A DNA stretch of 5,819 nucleotides from positions 1 to 5,819 of the forward strand of contig JAPPKQ010000217.1 of the NCBI GenBank assembly GCA_028819945.1, read 5' to 3'. The first letter of the stretch is position 1. The number at the start of each line of letters is the position of its first letter. The notes beneath the pieces were generated by a model, which ran no database searches, was not told the origin of the DNA, and saw only the letters and a list, made by a program, of their open reading frames with translations. A program made the position numbers and the translations under genes. Below are positions 1 through 5,819 of the stretch, one piece after another. This DNA is from a bacterium (lineage in GTDB: Bacteria > Actinomycetota > Acidimicrobiia > Acidimicrobiales > CATQHL01).

Positions 1-1506
1 CGCCGCCCCGCCCCCCGGCCCCCCGCGCGGGGCGGGGCGCCCCCGGGGGGGGGGGCGGGGGGGGGGGGCGGGGGCGGGGGGGGGCGCGGCCGCGGGTCGG
101 GATCGCGCGGCGGCCAGCAGCACAAGCCGGTCGAAGCGCTGACCGCCGGCGATCCGGTCGAGTTGGACGCCGAGACGCTCGCCCGCCGGCGGGGCCGAGC
201 CCGCAAGGGCCGCCCGGTGGGGCGCTATCTCATGGCCATCCACGTCACCGCCGATGCCACCCACGTGGCCGTCCTGGAGGGGCGGGCACTCGTGGAGTAC
301 TACGTCTCGCGGCCGGCCAACGACACCACCGAGATCTACGGGAACATCTACCTCGGCCGCGTCCAGAACGTGCTGCCGGGCATGGAGGCGGCGTTCGTGG
401 ACATCGGCACGCCCAAGAACGCCATCATGTACCGGGGCGACGTGCAGTTCGACGCCGAGGATCTGGAGCGCTCCAGCCGGCCGCAGATCAGCCAGGCGCT
501 GAAGGTGGGTCAGCGGGTCCTCTGCCAGGTCACCAAGAACCCCATCGCCCACAAGGGCGCCCGGCTGACCCAGCAGGTCTCCCTGGCGGGCCGCTACGTG
601 GTGCTGGTGCCCAACAGCGATGCGTACGGCATCTCCAAGCGGCTCCCGGACAAGGAGCGCCGCCGGCTGCGCCGCATCCTGGACGGCGTCAAGCCGGCCG
701 AGCACGGCGTGATCGTGCGGACCGCCGCCGAGGGCGTGACTCCCGAGGAGATCCGCCAGGACGTGACGCGGCTCGTGTCGCAGTGGGACCAGATCGACAC
801 GCTCGCCAAGCGCTCCAAGGCGCCGGCGCTGCTGTACCGCGAACCCGACGTGGCGCTGCGGGTCATCCGCGAGGAGTTCACGACCGACTATCGCAGCGTC
901 CTGATCGACGATTCCGATCTCTACGGATCCGTGTCCAAGTACGTGGAGAGCGTCGCCCCCGCACTGGCCGAGCGCGTCTCGTTCTACGACCCCTCCACGG
1001 AGAACCTGGAGCTGTTCGAGCGCTACCACGTCTACGGCCAGCTCCGCAAGGCCGTGGACCGCACTGTCTGGCTGCCGTCGGGCGGGTCGCTGGTGATCGA
1101 GCACACCGAGGCGATGAGCGTGATCGACGTCAACACCGGCCGCAATGTGGGCTCGACGAGCCTCGAGCAGACCATCCTCGAGAACAACCTCGAGGCGGCG
1201 GCGGAGATCCCGCGGCAGCTGCGCCTGCGTGACATCGGCGGGATCATCGTGGTCGACTTCGTGGACATGGAGAGCAAGGCGAACCGCCAGAAGGTCATGA
1301 GCGCCCTGCGGGACGCGCTGGCCCAGAGCAAGACGCACACCCGGGTGAGCGACATCTCCAACCTGGGGCTCGTGGAAATGAGCCGCAAGCGGATCGGCGA
1401 GGGGCTGTTGGAGTCCCTCTCCCGGGCCTGCGAGGACTGCGACGGCTGGGGGATCCGGCTCGACGAGACGCTGTTGGGCCGCTCGGGCGCCAGCGATAGC
1501 GTGTAG
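1..1506 (+). CDS. rne: Ribonuclease E/G family endoribonuclease, 5' partial
   Basis: Single-strand-specific endoribonuclease that processes rRNA precursors and starts mRNA decay in the cytoplasm. The frame is open to the left edge, so the true start is outside the window; TTG 163 and ATG 232 are only internal candidates. Counting residues from TTG 163: an S1-like RNA-binding region lies at about 57-140 ([20 protein letters not shown] at 61-80). A 5'-monophosphate sensor element, VIVRTAAEG, is at 183-191. The DNase I-like catalytic part has the two metal-binding aspartates expected from E. coli RNase E D303 and D346, here D322 (VIDVN) and D365 (VVDFVDM). The CxxC zinc-link is C423/C426 (CEDC). 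The protein ends about 20 residues after the zinc-link, so it lacks the long C-terminal degradosome scaffold of E. coli RNase E. Upstream of 163 the frame reads Arg/Gly-rich (e.g. [12 protein letters not shown]), fitting the N-terminal extension of actinobacterial enzymes. The family is certain; rne versus rng naming is less so. Confidence 0.95.
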   Translation, partial: RRPAPRPPARGGAPPGGGAGGGGGGGGGRGRGSGSRGGQQHKPVEALTAGDPVELDAETLARRRGRARKGRPVGRYLMAIHVTADATHVAVLEGRALVEYYVSRPANDTTEIYGNIYLGRVQNVLPGMEAAFVDIGTPKNAIMYRGDVQFDAEDLERSSRPQISQALKVGQRVLCQVTKNPIAHKGARLTQQVSLAGRYVVLVPNSDAYGISKRLPDKERRRLRRILDGVKPAEHGVIVRTAAEGVTPEEIRQDVTRLVSQWDQIDTLAKRSKAPALLYREPDVALRVIREEFTTDYRSVLIDDSDLYGSVSKYVESVAPALAERVSFYDPSTENLELFERYHVYGQLRKAVDRTVWLPSGGSLVIEHTEAMSVIDVNTGRNVGSTSLEQTILENNLEAAAEIPRQLRLRDIGGIIVVDFVDMESKANRQKVMSALRDALAQSKTHTRVSDISNLGLVEMSRKRIGEGLLESLSRACEDCDGWGIRLDETLLGRSGASDSV

Positions 1507-1511
1507 GGGCT

Positions 1512-1820
1512 ATGTACGCAGTCGTGGCAACCGGCGGGAAGCAGTACCGCGTGAGCGAGGGCGAGTTGATCACCACCGAGTTGCTCGGACCCGCCGGCGC
1601 GGAGGTCGACCTGCGTCCGGTGCTCTACGTGGACGGCGAGGTGGTGCTCGCCACGCCCGCCGAGTTGGCAGCGGTGGCGGTGAGGGGCCGGATCCTCGAG
1701 GAGACCAAGGGTCCCAAGATCAGAGGCTTCACCTACAAGTCGAAGAGCAACCAGCGGCGGCGCTGGGGCCATCGCCAGCGGCACTCGCTGGTGGAGATCA
1801 CCGAGATCGGGATGGGTTAG
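1512..1820 (+). CDS. rplU: 50S ribosomal protein bL21
   Basis: Structural protein of the large ribosomal subunit that binds 23S rRNA. The 102-residue product has the usual L21 length. It opens with the family signature [18 protein letters not shown] and ends with the basic, RNA-binding stretch [20 protein letters not shown] and a closing hydrophobic strand (SLVEITEI). The ATG lies 5 bases after the RNase E/G stop. A GGGG at 1506-1509 that overlaps that stop is the only Shine-Dalgarno-like sequence, and it sits very close to the start, so translation may depend on ribosomes arriving from the upstream gene. The order RNase E/G - rplU - rpmA - obg is typical of Actinobacteria, which supports the call. 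Confidence 0.98.
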   Translation: MYAVVATGGKQYRVSEGELITTELLGPAGAEVDLRPVLYVDGEVVLATPAELAAVAVRGRILEETKGPKIRGFTYKSKSNQRRRWGHRQRHSLVEITEIGMG

Positions 1821-1822
1821 GC

Positions 1823-2074
1823 ATGTCCAAGACCAAGGGCGGGGGCTCGACCCGCAACGGCAGAGACTCGCAGGCCAAACGCCTCGGCGTGAAGGTCTAT
1901 GACGGAACCTGGGTCACGGCCGGTTCCATCATCGTGCGCCAGCGAGGCACCAAGTTCCATCCGGGCCACAACGTGGGGCGCGGCGGCGACGACACCCTGT
2001 TCGCCACCGCGGATGGCCGCGTGTCGTTCGGCTCGCGCGGCCGGCGCCGGTTGGTCGACGTCCTCGCCGACTGA
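1823..2074 (+). CDS. rpmA: 50S ribosomal protein bL27
   Basis: Large-subunit protein whose N-terminus reaches toward the peptidyl-transferase centre and helps place tRNA. The 83-residue product has the hallmark N-terminal [12 protein letters not shown] and the core RLGVK...[21 protein letters not shown], then [10 protein letters not shown]. The sequence starts directly at MSKTKGGGS, so it lacks the cleavable N-terminal extension known from Firmicutes L27. The ATG is 2 bases after the rplU stop. A weak purine-rich GGGATGGG at 1809-1816 inside the end of rplU may act as ribosome-binding site, and translational coupling to rplU is likely. Confidence 0.98.
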   Translation: MSKTKGGGSTRNGRDSQAKRLGVKVYDGTWVTAGSIIVRQRGTKFHPGHNVGRGGDDTLFATADGRVSFGSRGRRRLVDVLAD

Positions 2075-2093
2075 CGGCAGGCGGCGTTCCGGG

Positions 2094-2112
2094 CGCCCCT
2101 CAGCGGGGGGCG
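2094..2112 (+). terminator. GC-rich hairpin between rpmA and obg, possible weak terminator
   Basis: CGCCCC (2094-2099) can pair with GGGGCG (2107-2112) around a 7-base loop. A short T-containing stretch follows (TATTCTT, 2118-2124), but there is no real U-tract. It is placed where a partial terminator of the ribosomal protein genes could sit. In a genome this GC-rich such hairpins arise easily by chance, so the assignment is tentative. Confidence 0.3.
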
Positions 2113-2117
2113 GCCCG

Positions 2118-2132
2118 TATTCTTGGACCGTG
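2118..2132 (+). promoter_or_regulatory. Possible -10 box positioned for a leaderless obg transcript
   Basis: TATTCT at 2118-2123 fits the actinobacterial -10 pattern TANNNT. It is followed by six bases (TGGACC) and then the obg GTG at 2130, the spacing expected if transcription begins at the start codon itself. No Shine-Dalgarno sequence lies at a usable distance: the nearest G-rich run, 2105-2110, is 19 bases or more upstream. No convincing -35 hexamer is seen, which is common in this group. A/T-rich six-mers are rare in this sequence, so the coincidence is suggestive but unproven. Confidence 0.35.
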
Positions 2133-3437
2133 TCGGAGTTCGTCGACGAGTGCGCGCTCTGCGTGCGCGGTGGTGACGGCGGTGCCGGCTGCGTGTCCTT
2201 CCGGCGGGAGGCGCACGTCGACCGGGGCGGCCCCGACGGGGGCGACGGCGGCCGCGGCGGCGACGTCTGGTTCGAGGCCGACCGCAATGTGGCGTCGCTG
2301 CTGGCGTTCCGTGATCATCCGCACCGCCGGGCCGCCTCCGGGGGCCACGGATCGGGGAGCCGGCGGCACGGAGCCTCCGGCGCCGACCTGCTGGTGAAGG
2401 TGCCCGAGGGCACCGTCGTGCTCTCCGCCGACGGCGAGCGCCTCGCAGATCTGACGAGCCACGGTCAGCGATGGCTGGCCGCGCCGGGGGGCGCCGGCGG
2501 GCGGGGCAATGCCCGCTTCCTCAGCAACCGCCGCCGCGCGCCGCGCTTCGCCGAGCAGGGCGAGCAGCCCACCGAGCGCTGGTTGCGGCTCGAGTTGAAG
2601 TTGCTCGCCGACGTGGCGCTGGTGGGGCTACCGAACGTGGGCAAGAGCACGCTGATCTCGCGCCTCTCCGCCGCCCGTCCCAAGATCGCCGACTATCCCT
2701 TCACCACGCTCGTGCCCAACCTCGGTGTGGTCGTGACCGACGACGGGGAGGAGTTCGTGGTTGCCGACGTGCCCGGGCTCATCGAGGGCGCCAGCGAGGG
2801 GCGGGGGCTGGGCCATCGCTTCCTGCGCCACATCGAGCGCGCCCGCGCCCTGGTGCTGCTGGTCGACCTCGGGCCGGGCGCCGAGGCCGCTCCCGATATC
2901 CAGCTGCGCATCCTGATGGACGAACTCGGCGCCTACCGGCCCGATCTCCTGCAGCGCCGGCGCCTGGTGGTCGGGTCGAAGGCCGACGTGGCCTCCGGGC
3001 GCCTGCCGGAGGCCGACCTGGTGGTCTCCGCCGTGACCGGCGCCGGTGTGGTCGAGCTGACCGGCCGGCTGGCGACGCTCGTGCGCCAGGCCCGCCAGGA
3101 CGAGCCGCAGCCTGACGCCGACGTGGCACCGGTGGTGCACCGACCTGTCGCCGACCGCGCCGCGGATGCCGTCAGTGTCCGGCGCGAGGGCGACGCCTGG
3201 CGCGTCCTGGGGCGGCCGGCGGCTCGGGCGGTGGCCCTCTCGGACCTCACCGACCCGCAGGCCCAGGACTACGTGGCGCAGCGACTGCGAGCGCTCGGCG
3301 TGGACCGGGAGCTCGCCCGTGCCGGGGCGCGCCCCGGCGACGAGGTGCGCATCGGGGACATGGCCTTCGAGTACGAGCCCGACGAGGCGGTCGCCGCGTC
3401 GGCGAATGCGACGCACCCCGGGCGCAGCGGCCGATGA
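2130..3437 (+). CDS. obg: Obg family GTPase (ribosome assembly)
   Basis: Cytoplasmic P-loop GTPase that acts in late 50S subunit assembly and stress control. GTG 2130 is chosen because it begins the conserved Obg fold (SEFVDECALCVRGGDGGAG); the same frame is open further upstream but would overlap most of rpmA. Of 435 residues, about 1-160 form the glycine-rich Obg fold (GGPDGGDGGRGGDV at 33-46, APGGAGGRGN at 118-127). The GTPase domain follows: G1 GLPNVGKS 166-173, switch I FTTL 191-194, G3 DVPG 213-216 and G5 SAVTG 300-304. G4 reads SKAD (283-286) where NKxD is usual. The C-terminal OCT domain (about 345-415, ending in GDEVRIGDMAFEYEP) is typical of Gram-positive Obg. There is only a short tail after it. 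The stop overlaps the proB ATG in ATGA. Family assignment is firm. Confidence 0.96.
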   Translation: MSEFVDECALCVRGGDGGAGCVSFRREAHVDRGGPDGGDGGRGGDVWFEADRNVASLLAFRDHPHRRAASGGHGSGSRRHGASGADLLVKVPEGTVVLSADGERLADLTSHGQRWLAAPGGAGGRGNARFLSNRRRAPRFAEQGEQPTERWLRLELKLLADVALVGLPNVGKSTLISRLSAARPKIADYPFTTLVPNLGVVVTDDGEEFVVADVPGLIEGASEGRGLGHRFLRHIERARALVLLVDLGPGAEAAPDIQLRILMDELGAYRPDLLQRRRLVVGSKADVASGRLPEADLVVSAVTGAGVVELTGRLATLVRQARQDEPQPDADVAPVVHRPVADRAADAVSVRREGDAWRVLGRPAARAVALSDLTDPQAQDYVAQRLRALGVDRELARAGARPGDEVRIGDMAFEYEPDEAVAASANATHPGRSGR

Positions 3438-4522
3438 TCATCGTCATCAAGATCGGCACGTCGTCGCTGGTCGACGAGTCGGGACACGTGGACACCGCCG
3501 AGATCGGGCGTCTCTGCGGACTGCTCGCCGAGTTGCGCGCCGACGGCCACCAGGTGCTGCTGGTGACGTCGGCGGCGATCACCGCGGGCCGCTGGCTGCT
3601 GGGGTTCGAGACCCGGCCCACCGATCCCGTGCTCCTGCAGGCGTCCTCGGCGGTCGGTCAGGGCCACCTCATGGCGATGTACAACGAGGCCTTCGCTGCC
3701 GTGGACCTCGTGGCGGGACAGATCCTGCTGACGCCCCTGGACTTCTTCGAGCGGAGCCGCTACCTGCGAGTGCGCGACACCCTGCAGCGCCTGCTGTCGC
3801 TGGGCGTGGTGCCGGTCATCAACGAGAACGACGCCGTGGCCGACGACGAGATCCAGTTCGGGGACAACGACCGGATCGCCGCCCTGGTGGCGCAGCTGGT
3901 GCAGGCGGACCTGCTGGTGATCCTCACCGACACCGAGGGTCTGCACACCGCCGATCCCCGGATCTCGAACGAGGCATCCCTGATCGCCGAGATTCAGGAG
4001 ATCGACCGGGAACTGGAGGCCGCGGCCGGCGGCGTCGGCCACGCCGATGCGCGTGGCGGTATGGCCTCGAAGCTGTCGGCGGCCAAGATCGCCAGTTGGG
4101 CAGGCGTCCCCACGGTGATCGCCTCCTCCCGCCGCCCGAGCGTGCTGCGCGACGCCGCGGCCGGGAAGAAGGTCGGCACGCTGGCCCGGCCGAGGCCGCA
4201 ACGCCTGGGCGCCCGCAAGCTGTGGATCGCCTTCGCCGTGCGGTCGGTCGGCCGGCTGACCGTGGACGAGGGCGCTCGTCGGGCACTCGTGGATCGGGGG
4301 AAATCGCTGCTGGCGGTGGGCGTGCGCTCGGCGAGCGGGGAATTCGTGGCCGGCGACGCGGTCGAGGTGGCGGGCACCGACGGCGAGGTGTTCGCCAAGG
4401 GGCTGGTGCGGTTGCCATCGGACCGGCTCGATGCCGTCATCGGCCGGCGCAGCGACGAGCACGAGGCCGGCACGCCCGAGGAGCTGATCCACCGCGACGA
4501 CATGGTGCTGCTGGCGCCGTAG
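3434..4522 (+). CDS. proB: Glutamate 5-kinase with C-terminal PUA domain
   Basis: Catalyses ATP-dependent phosphorylation of L-glutamate to gamma-glutamyl phosphate, the first and usually proline-inhibited step of proline synthesis. The 362-residue product matches the full two-domain length (E. coli ProB is 367). The amino-acid kinase domain covers about 1-250: IVIKIGTSSL at the N-terminus; VTSAAITAG at 44-52 (usually V[ST]SGA-xAG); SSAVGQGHLM 71-80; the glutamate-binding region VINENDAV 128-135 and GDND 143-146; LTDTEGLHTADPR 164-176; GGMASKL 208-214 with the conserved lysine K213. The PUA domain runs from about 272 to the end (GRLTVDEGARRAL to IHRDDMVLL). The ATG lies within the obg stop (ATGA), so translation is probably coupled to obg. 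proA, its usual partner, does not follow in this window. Confidence 0.96.
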   Translation: MIIVIKIGTSSLVDESGHVDTAEIGRLCGLLAELRADGHQVLLVTSAAITAGRWLLGFETRPTDPVLLQASSAVGQGHLMAMYNEAFAAVDLVAGQILLTPLDFFERSRYLRVRDTLQRLLSLGVVPVINENDAVADDEIQFGDNDRIAALVAQLVQADLLVILTDTEGLHTADPRISNEASLIAEIQEIDRELEAAAGGVGHADARGGMASKLSAAKIASWAGVPTVIASSRRPSVLRDAAAGKKVGTLARPRPQRLGARKLWIAFAVRSVGRLTVDEGARRALVDRGKSLLAVGVRSASGEFVAGDAVEVAGTDGEVFAKGLVRLPSDRLDAVIGRRSDEHEAGTPEELIHRDDMVLLAP

Positions 4523-4540
4523 CGGGCCGATGCCGCCACC

Positions 4541-4592
4541 CGTCATCCCGGCGAAGAACGTCATCCCGGCGAAGAACGTCATCCCGGCGAAG
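4541..4592. repeat. Three tandem copies of an 18-base unit between proB and the antiporter gene
   Basis: The unit CGTCATCCCGGCGAAGAA occurs exactly at 4541-4558 and 4559-4576. A third copy at 4577-4592 is identical for its first 16 bases and then runs into the right arm of a palindrome. Each unit is therefore one arm plus loop of the neighbouring inverted repeat, so a half-element has been copied in tandem. There are no spacers, so this is not a CRISPR array. The unit is a multiple of three, so a translated minus-strand frame reads FFAGMT repeatedly, but I see no sign that it is a real gene. Confidence 0.93.
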
Positions 4593-4604
4593 GCCGGGAT
4601 CCAT
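4577..4604. repeat. Dispersed palindromic (REP-like) element, 'WIPAFAGMT' type
   Basis: ATCCCGGC (4581-4588) and GCCGGGAT (4593-4600) form a perfect 8-base-pair stem with loop GAAG, flanked by CGTC and CCATG. On the minus strand it reads TGGATCCCGGCCTTCGCCGG followed by GATGACG, which in one frame translates as WIPAFAGMT. From general knowledge, sequences of this shape are scattered in many copies across unrelated bacterial genomes and often appear as false peptides in hypothetical proteins; Neisseria dRS3 has a similar layout. In RNA it would be a strong hairpin and could slow or end proB transcription, though there is no U-tract. Confidence 0.8.
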
Positions 4605-4606
4605 GC

Positions 4607-4626
4607 GTGTGCCGGCTCCGGCACGC
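4607..4626 (+). terminator. Second hairpin downstream of proB, possible terminator
   Basis: GTGCCGG (4609-4615) and CCGGCAC (4618-4624) are perfect inverted repeats around CT. The stem can extend to 4607-4626 with one G-U wobble. It lies directly after the dispersed palindrome, so two strong stems follow one another 60-105 bases after the proB stop. There is no U-tract. U-less termination is plausible in GC-rich actinobacteria, but the assignment rests only on structure and position. Confidence 0.35.
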
Positions 4627-4652
4627 CTGCCGTGGGCCGCTCGGCGTGCCGC

Positions 4653-4680
4653 TAGGGTCGCTCGGTCCGGCCAAGGAAAG
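4653..4680 (+). promoter_or_regulatory. Possible -10 box and Shine-Dalgarno for the antiporter gene
   Basis: TAGGGT at 4653-4658 fits the actinobacterial -10 pattern TANNNT and would start transcription near 4665, giving a leader of about 25 bases. AAGGAAAG at 4673-4680 is a good ribosome-binding sequence 9 bases before the ATG at 4690 and decides that start. I cannot see a clear -35 hexamer. The position after two hairpins suggests that the antiporter gene is transcribed separately from proB. Confidence 0.4.
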
Positions 4681-4689
4681 TGGGTACCG

Positions 4690-5694
4690 ATGGCAATCGA
4701 CGTCGTGCTGGCTCTCGCCGGGCTGCTGCTGCTGCTGGTCGGGTCCGACTGGCTTGTTGCAGGGGGCTCCCGGCTGGCGGCGCGCCGGGGGATCCCGCCG
4801 GTCGTGGTCGGCGCTGTGATCCTGGGTTTCGGCACGAGCCTCCCGGAACTGGTTGTGGGTCTGGCGGCCGCGGCCGGAGGCGATTCGTCCCTCGGCCTGG
4901 GCGGCATCGTCGGCTCCAATGCGGCCAACATGGGCCTCGTGCTCGGCGTCGCCGCCCTTGCCGTTCCCATCGCCGCCGATCGCGCCGCCTGGCGCCGGGT
5001 CCCGTTGGCCATCGGCGCGGTCCTGCTGCTGGCGGTCTTCCTCGTCACCGGTGGCGGGGTGGTGGAGCGCTGGGAGGGCGGCGTGCTCCTCGCGGCGATG
5101 GCGGCGGCAACGTGGTGGCTGTTGCGTGACCCGCACGCAAGTGTCGGGCAGCCCGGCGACGCCCCCGGCCCCGTTGTCCCCGCGCCGAACAGGATGGACC
5201 GGCGGATCGATGACGCGGTGCGGCGCCTGGCTCCGGACAGCCGCGGCGAGTTGTGGCGGCTGGTCCTCGGTCTGGTGGCGATCGTGGCGGGTGCGCAGCT
5301 CGCCGTCGGCGGCTTCACAGGCATCGCCGAGCGCATCGGGCTCGCCACCGGTCTCGTCGGCCTCAGCCTCGTGGCGATCGGCACGTCGCTTCCCGAACTC
5401 GCCACCGCGCTCGCCGGGATACGCCGGCGCCAGCCCCTCCTCACCCTCGGCAACCTGCTCGGAAGCAACATCTTCAACAGCCTGGCCATCGGCGGTGTCA
5501 TCGCGCTGGTGCGCCCGGGCGGGCTCGGCAGCGACGGCGTGCCCTGGGTCGCCGCGGCAGCCATGGTCGGCATGATCCTGCTGGCCATGCTGCTCCTGGC
5601 CACGAACCGGCGGGAGCGACGCCTGGAACGCTGGGAGGGCGGCGTCCTGCTGGTCGCCTACGCGGTCGCGCTGCCTCTGATTCTCGTGTCCTGA
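4690..5694 (+). CDS. Calcium/sodium antiporter of the CaCA superfamily (YrbG-like)
   Basis: Integral membrane cation exchanger that probably moves Ca2+ outward in exchange for Na+ or H+; the ion is not certain from sequence. The 334-residue protein is made of two halves of about five hydrophobic segments. They are separated by a charged, proline-rich loop at about 146-188, expected to be cytoplasmic. Each half has one alpha-repeat: FGTSLPELVVG (47-57) with GSNAAN (75-80), and IGTSLPELATA (230-240) with GSNIFN (258-263). The ion-coordinating acids are E53 and E236; N80 and N263 fill the other two positions, where NCX_Mj, as I recall, has Asn and Asp. Both halves also carry ERWEGGVLL, near 126-134 and 313-321. 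The ATG is set by AAGGAAAG 9 bases upstream. The gene ends 19 bases before the stop codon of a convergent gene. Confidence 0.93.
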   Translation: MAIDVVLALAGLLLLLVGSDWLVAGGSRLAARRGIPPVVVGAVILGFGTSLPELVVGLAAAAGGDSSLGLGGIVGSNAANMGLVLGVAALAVPIAADRAAWRRVPLAIGAVLLLAVFLVTGGGVVERWEGGVLLAAMAAATWWLLRDPHASVGQPGDAPGPVVPAPNRMDRRIDDAVRRLAPDSRGELWRLVLGLVAIVAGAQLAVGGFTGIAERIGLATGLVGLSLVAIGTSLPELATALAGIRRRQPLLTLGNLLGSNIFNSLAIGGVIALVRPGGLGSDGVPWVAAAAMVGMILLAMLLLATNRRERRLERWEGGVLLVAYAVALPLILVS

Positions 5695-5713
5695 CGGATC
5701 GGAGTCTCGAGAG

Positions 5714-5819
5714 CTAGTCGGCTTCCTCGGCGGCGTCTCCGGCCTCGGCCTCCATCGCATCGGCGAGGTGGCGGAGGTTCTCGGGCGTGGCTGTGGCGTC
5801 CATCTCGCCGAGGTAGGCG
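5714..5819 (-). CDS. 3' end of an unidentified gene with an acidic C-terminus
   Basis: The reverse strand has an open frame entering from the right edge and ending at a TAG whose complement is 5714-5716. The 34 visible residues begin AYLGEMDATATPENLRHLADAM and end in an acidic tail, AEAGDAAEEAD. Nearly every third codon position is G or C (exceptions GAT, GAA, ACA and GGA), as in the neighbouring genes, which is why I take it as coding. It is convergent with the antiporter gene. Too little is present to name a family. The helical, Glu/Ala-rich tail gives no function. Confidence 0.6.
   Translation of the reverse strand, partial: AYLGEMDATATPENLRHLADAMEAEAGDAAEEAD

Noticed and set aside
163..231. 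TTG 163 as the real start of the RNase E/G gene
   Set aside because: The frame is open to base 1 and encodes RG-rich sequence like known N-terminal extensions, with no ribosome-binding site before 163.
1899..2129. Longer obg starting far upstream in the same frame
   Set aside because: It would overlap most of rpmA in another frame, and Obg homology begins right after GTG 2130.
4541..4592. Short CRISPR array
   Set aside because: The repeats are directly adjacent with no spacers, and the unit is only 18 bases.
3269..4624. Long minus-strand open frame running from the repeats back across proB
   Set aside because: It is the shadow of proB and the end of obg in GC-rich DNA; its WIPAFAGMT/FFAGMT N-terminus comes from the dispersed repeat.
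3166..4689. Upstream extension of the antiporter frame across proB
   Set aside because: The extension is Arg/Gly-rich shadow sequence of obg and proB; ATG 4690 has a good ribosome-binding site and begins a hydrophobic segment.
5705..5712. Palindrome TCTCGAGA between the convergent stops as a regulatory site or terminator
   Set aside because: Eight bases with no loop cannot form a hairpin, and this size is expected by chance.
4437..5760. Long minus-strand open frames opposite the antiporter gene
   Set aside because: They are rich in Arg, Pro, Ser and Ala with no family motif, and they lie opposite a clear membrane protein with two alpha-repeats.

Overview
The window is a very GC-rich (roughly 70%) stretch of bacterial chromosome carrying the conserved block RNase E/G - rplU - rpmA - obg - proB on the plus strand. 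A sodium/calcium-type antiporter gene follows, also plus strand. The last bases hold the 3' end of an unidentified minus-strand gene. The gene order and the RNase E sequence (catalytic core preceded by an arginine/glycine-rich extension, with blocks such as [20 protein letters not shown]) point to an actinobacterium. Acidimicrobiia is my best guess, from general resemblance rather than a search.

Layout. Bases 1-1506 hold the 3' part of the RNase E/G gene; its start lies off the left edge. The first 96 bases contain no A or T and several long G runs, so they may be a sequencing or assembly artefact at a contig end. Ribosomal protein genes rplU (L21) and rpmA (L27) follow with gaps of 5 and 2 bases. 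After a 55-base gap with a hairpin and a possible promoter comes obg, a ribosome-assembly GTPase. Its stop overlaps the proB start in an ATGA. The 167-base gap after proB holds an 18-base direct repeat in three copies ending in a perfect palindrome of the widespread 'WIPAFAGMT' dispersed-repeat type, a second hairpin, a TAGGGT -10-like box and a Shine-Dalgarno sequence. The antiporter gene (334 residues, two alpha-repeats) ends 19 bases before the stop codon of the convergent minus-strand gene.

How the genes work together. RNase E/G (rRNA and mRNA processing), L21, L27 and Obg all serve ribosome production and are expected to be co-transcribed, possibly with a fresh, perhaps leaderless, start at obg. 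proB begins proline synthesis and appears translationally coupled to obg. The usual actinobacterial partner proA does not follow; the repeat and an unrelated antiporter gene occupy that place.

I see no sign of a new multi-gene system. The items most worth a second look are the repeat array, the G/C-only left edge, the possible leaderless obg start, and substitutions in the Obg G4 motif and in the ProB active-site loop.
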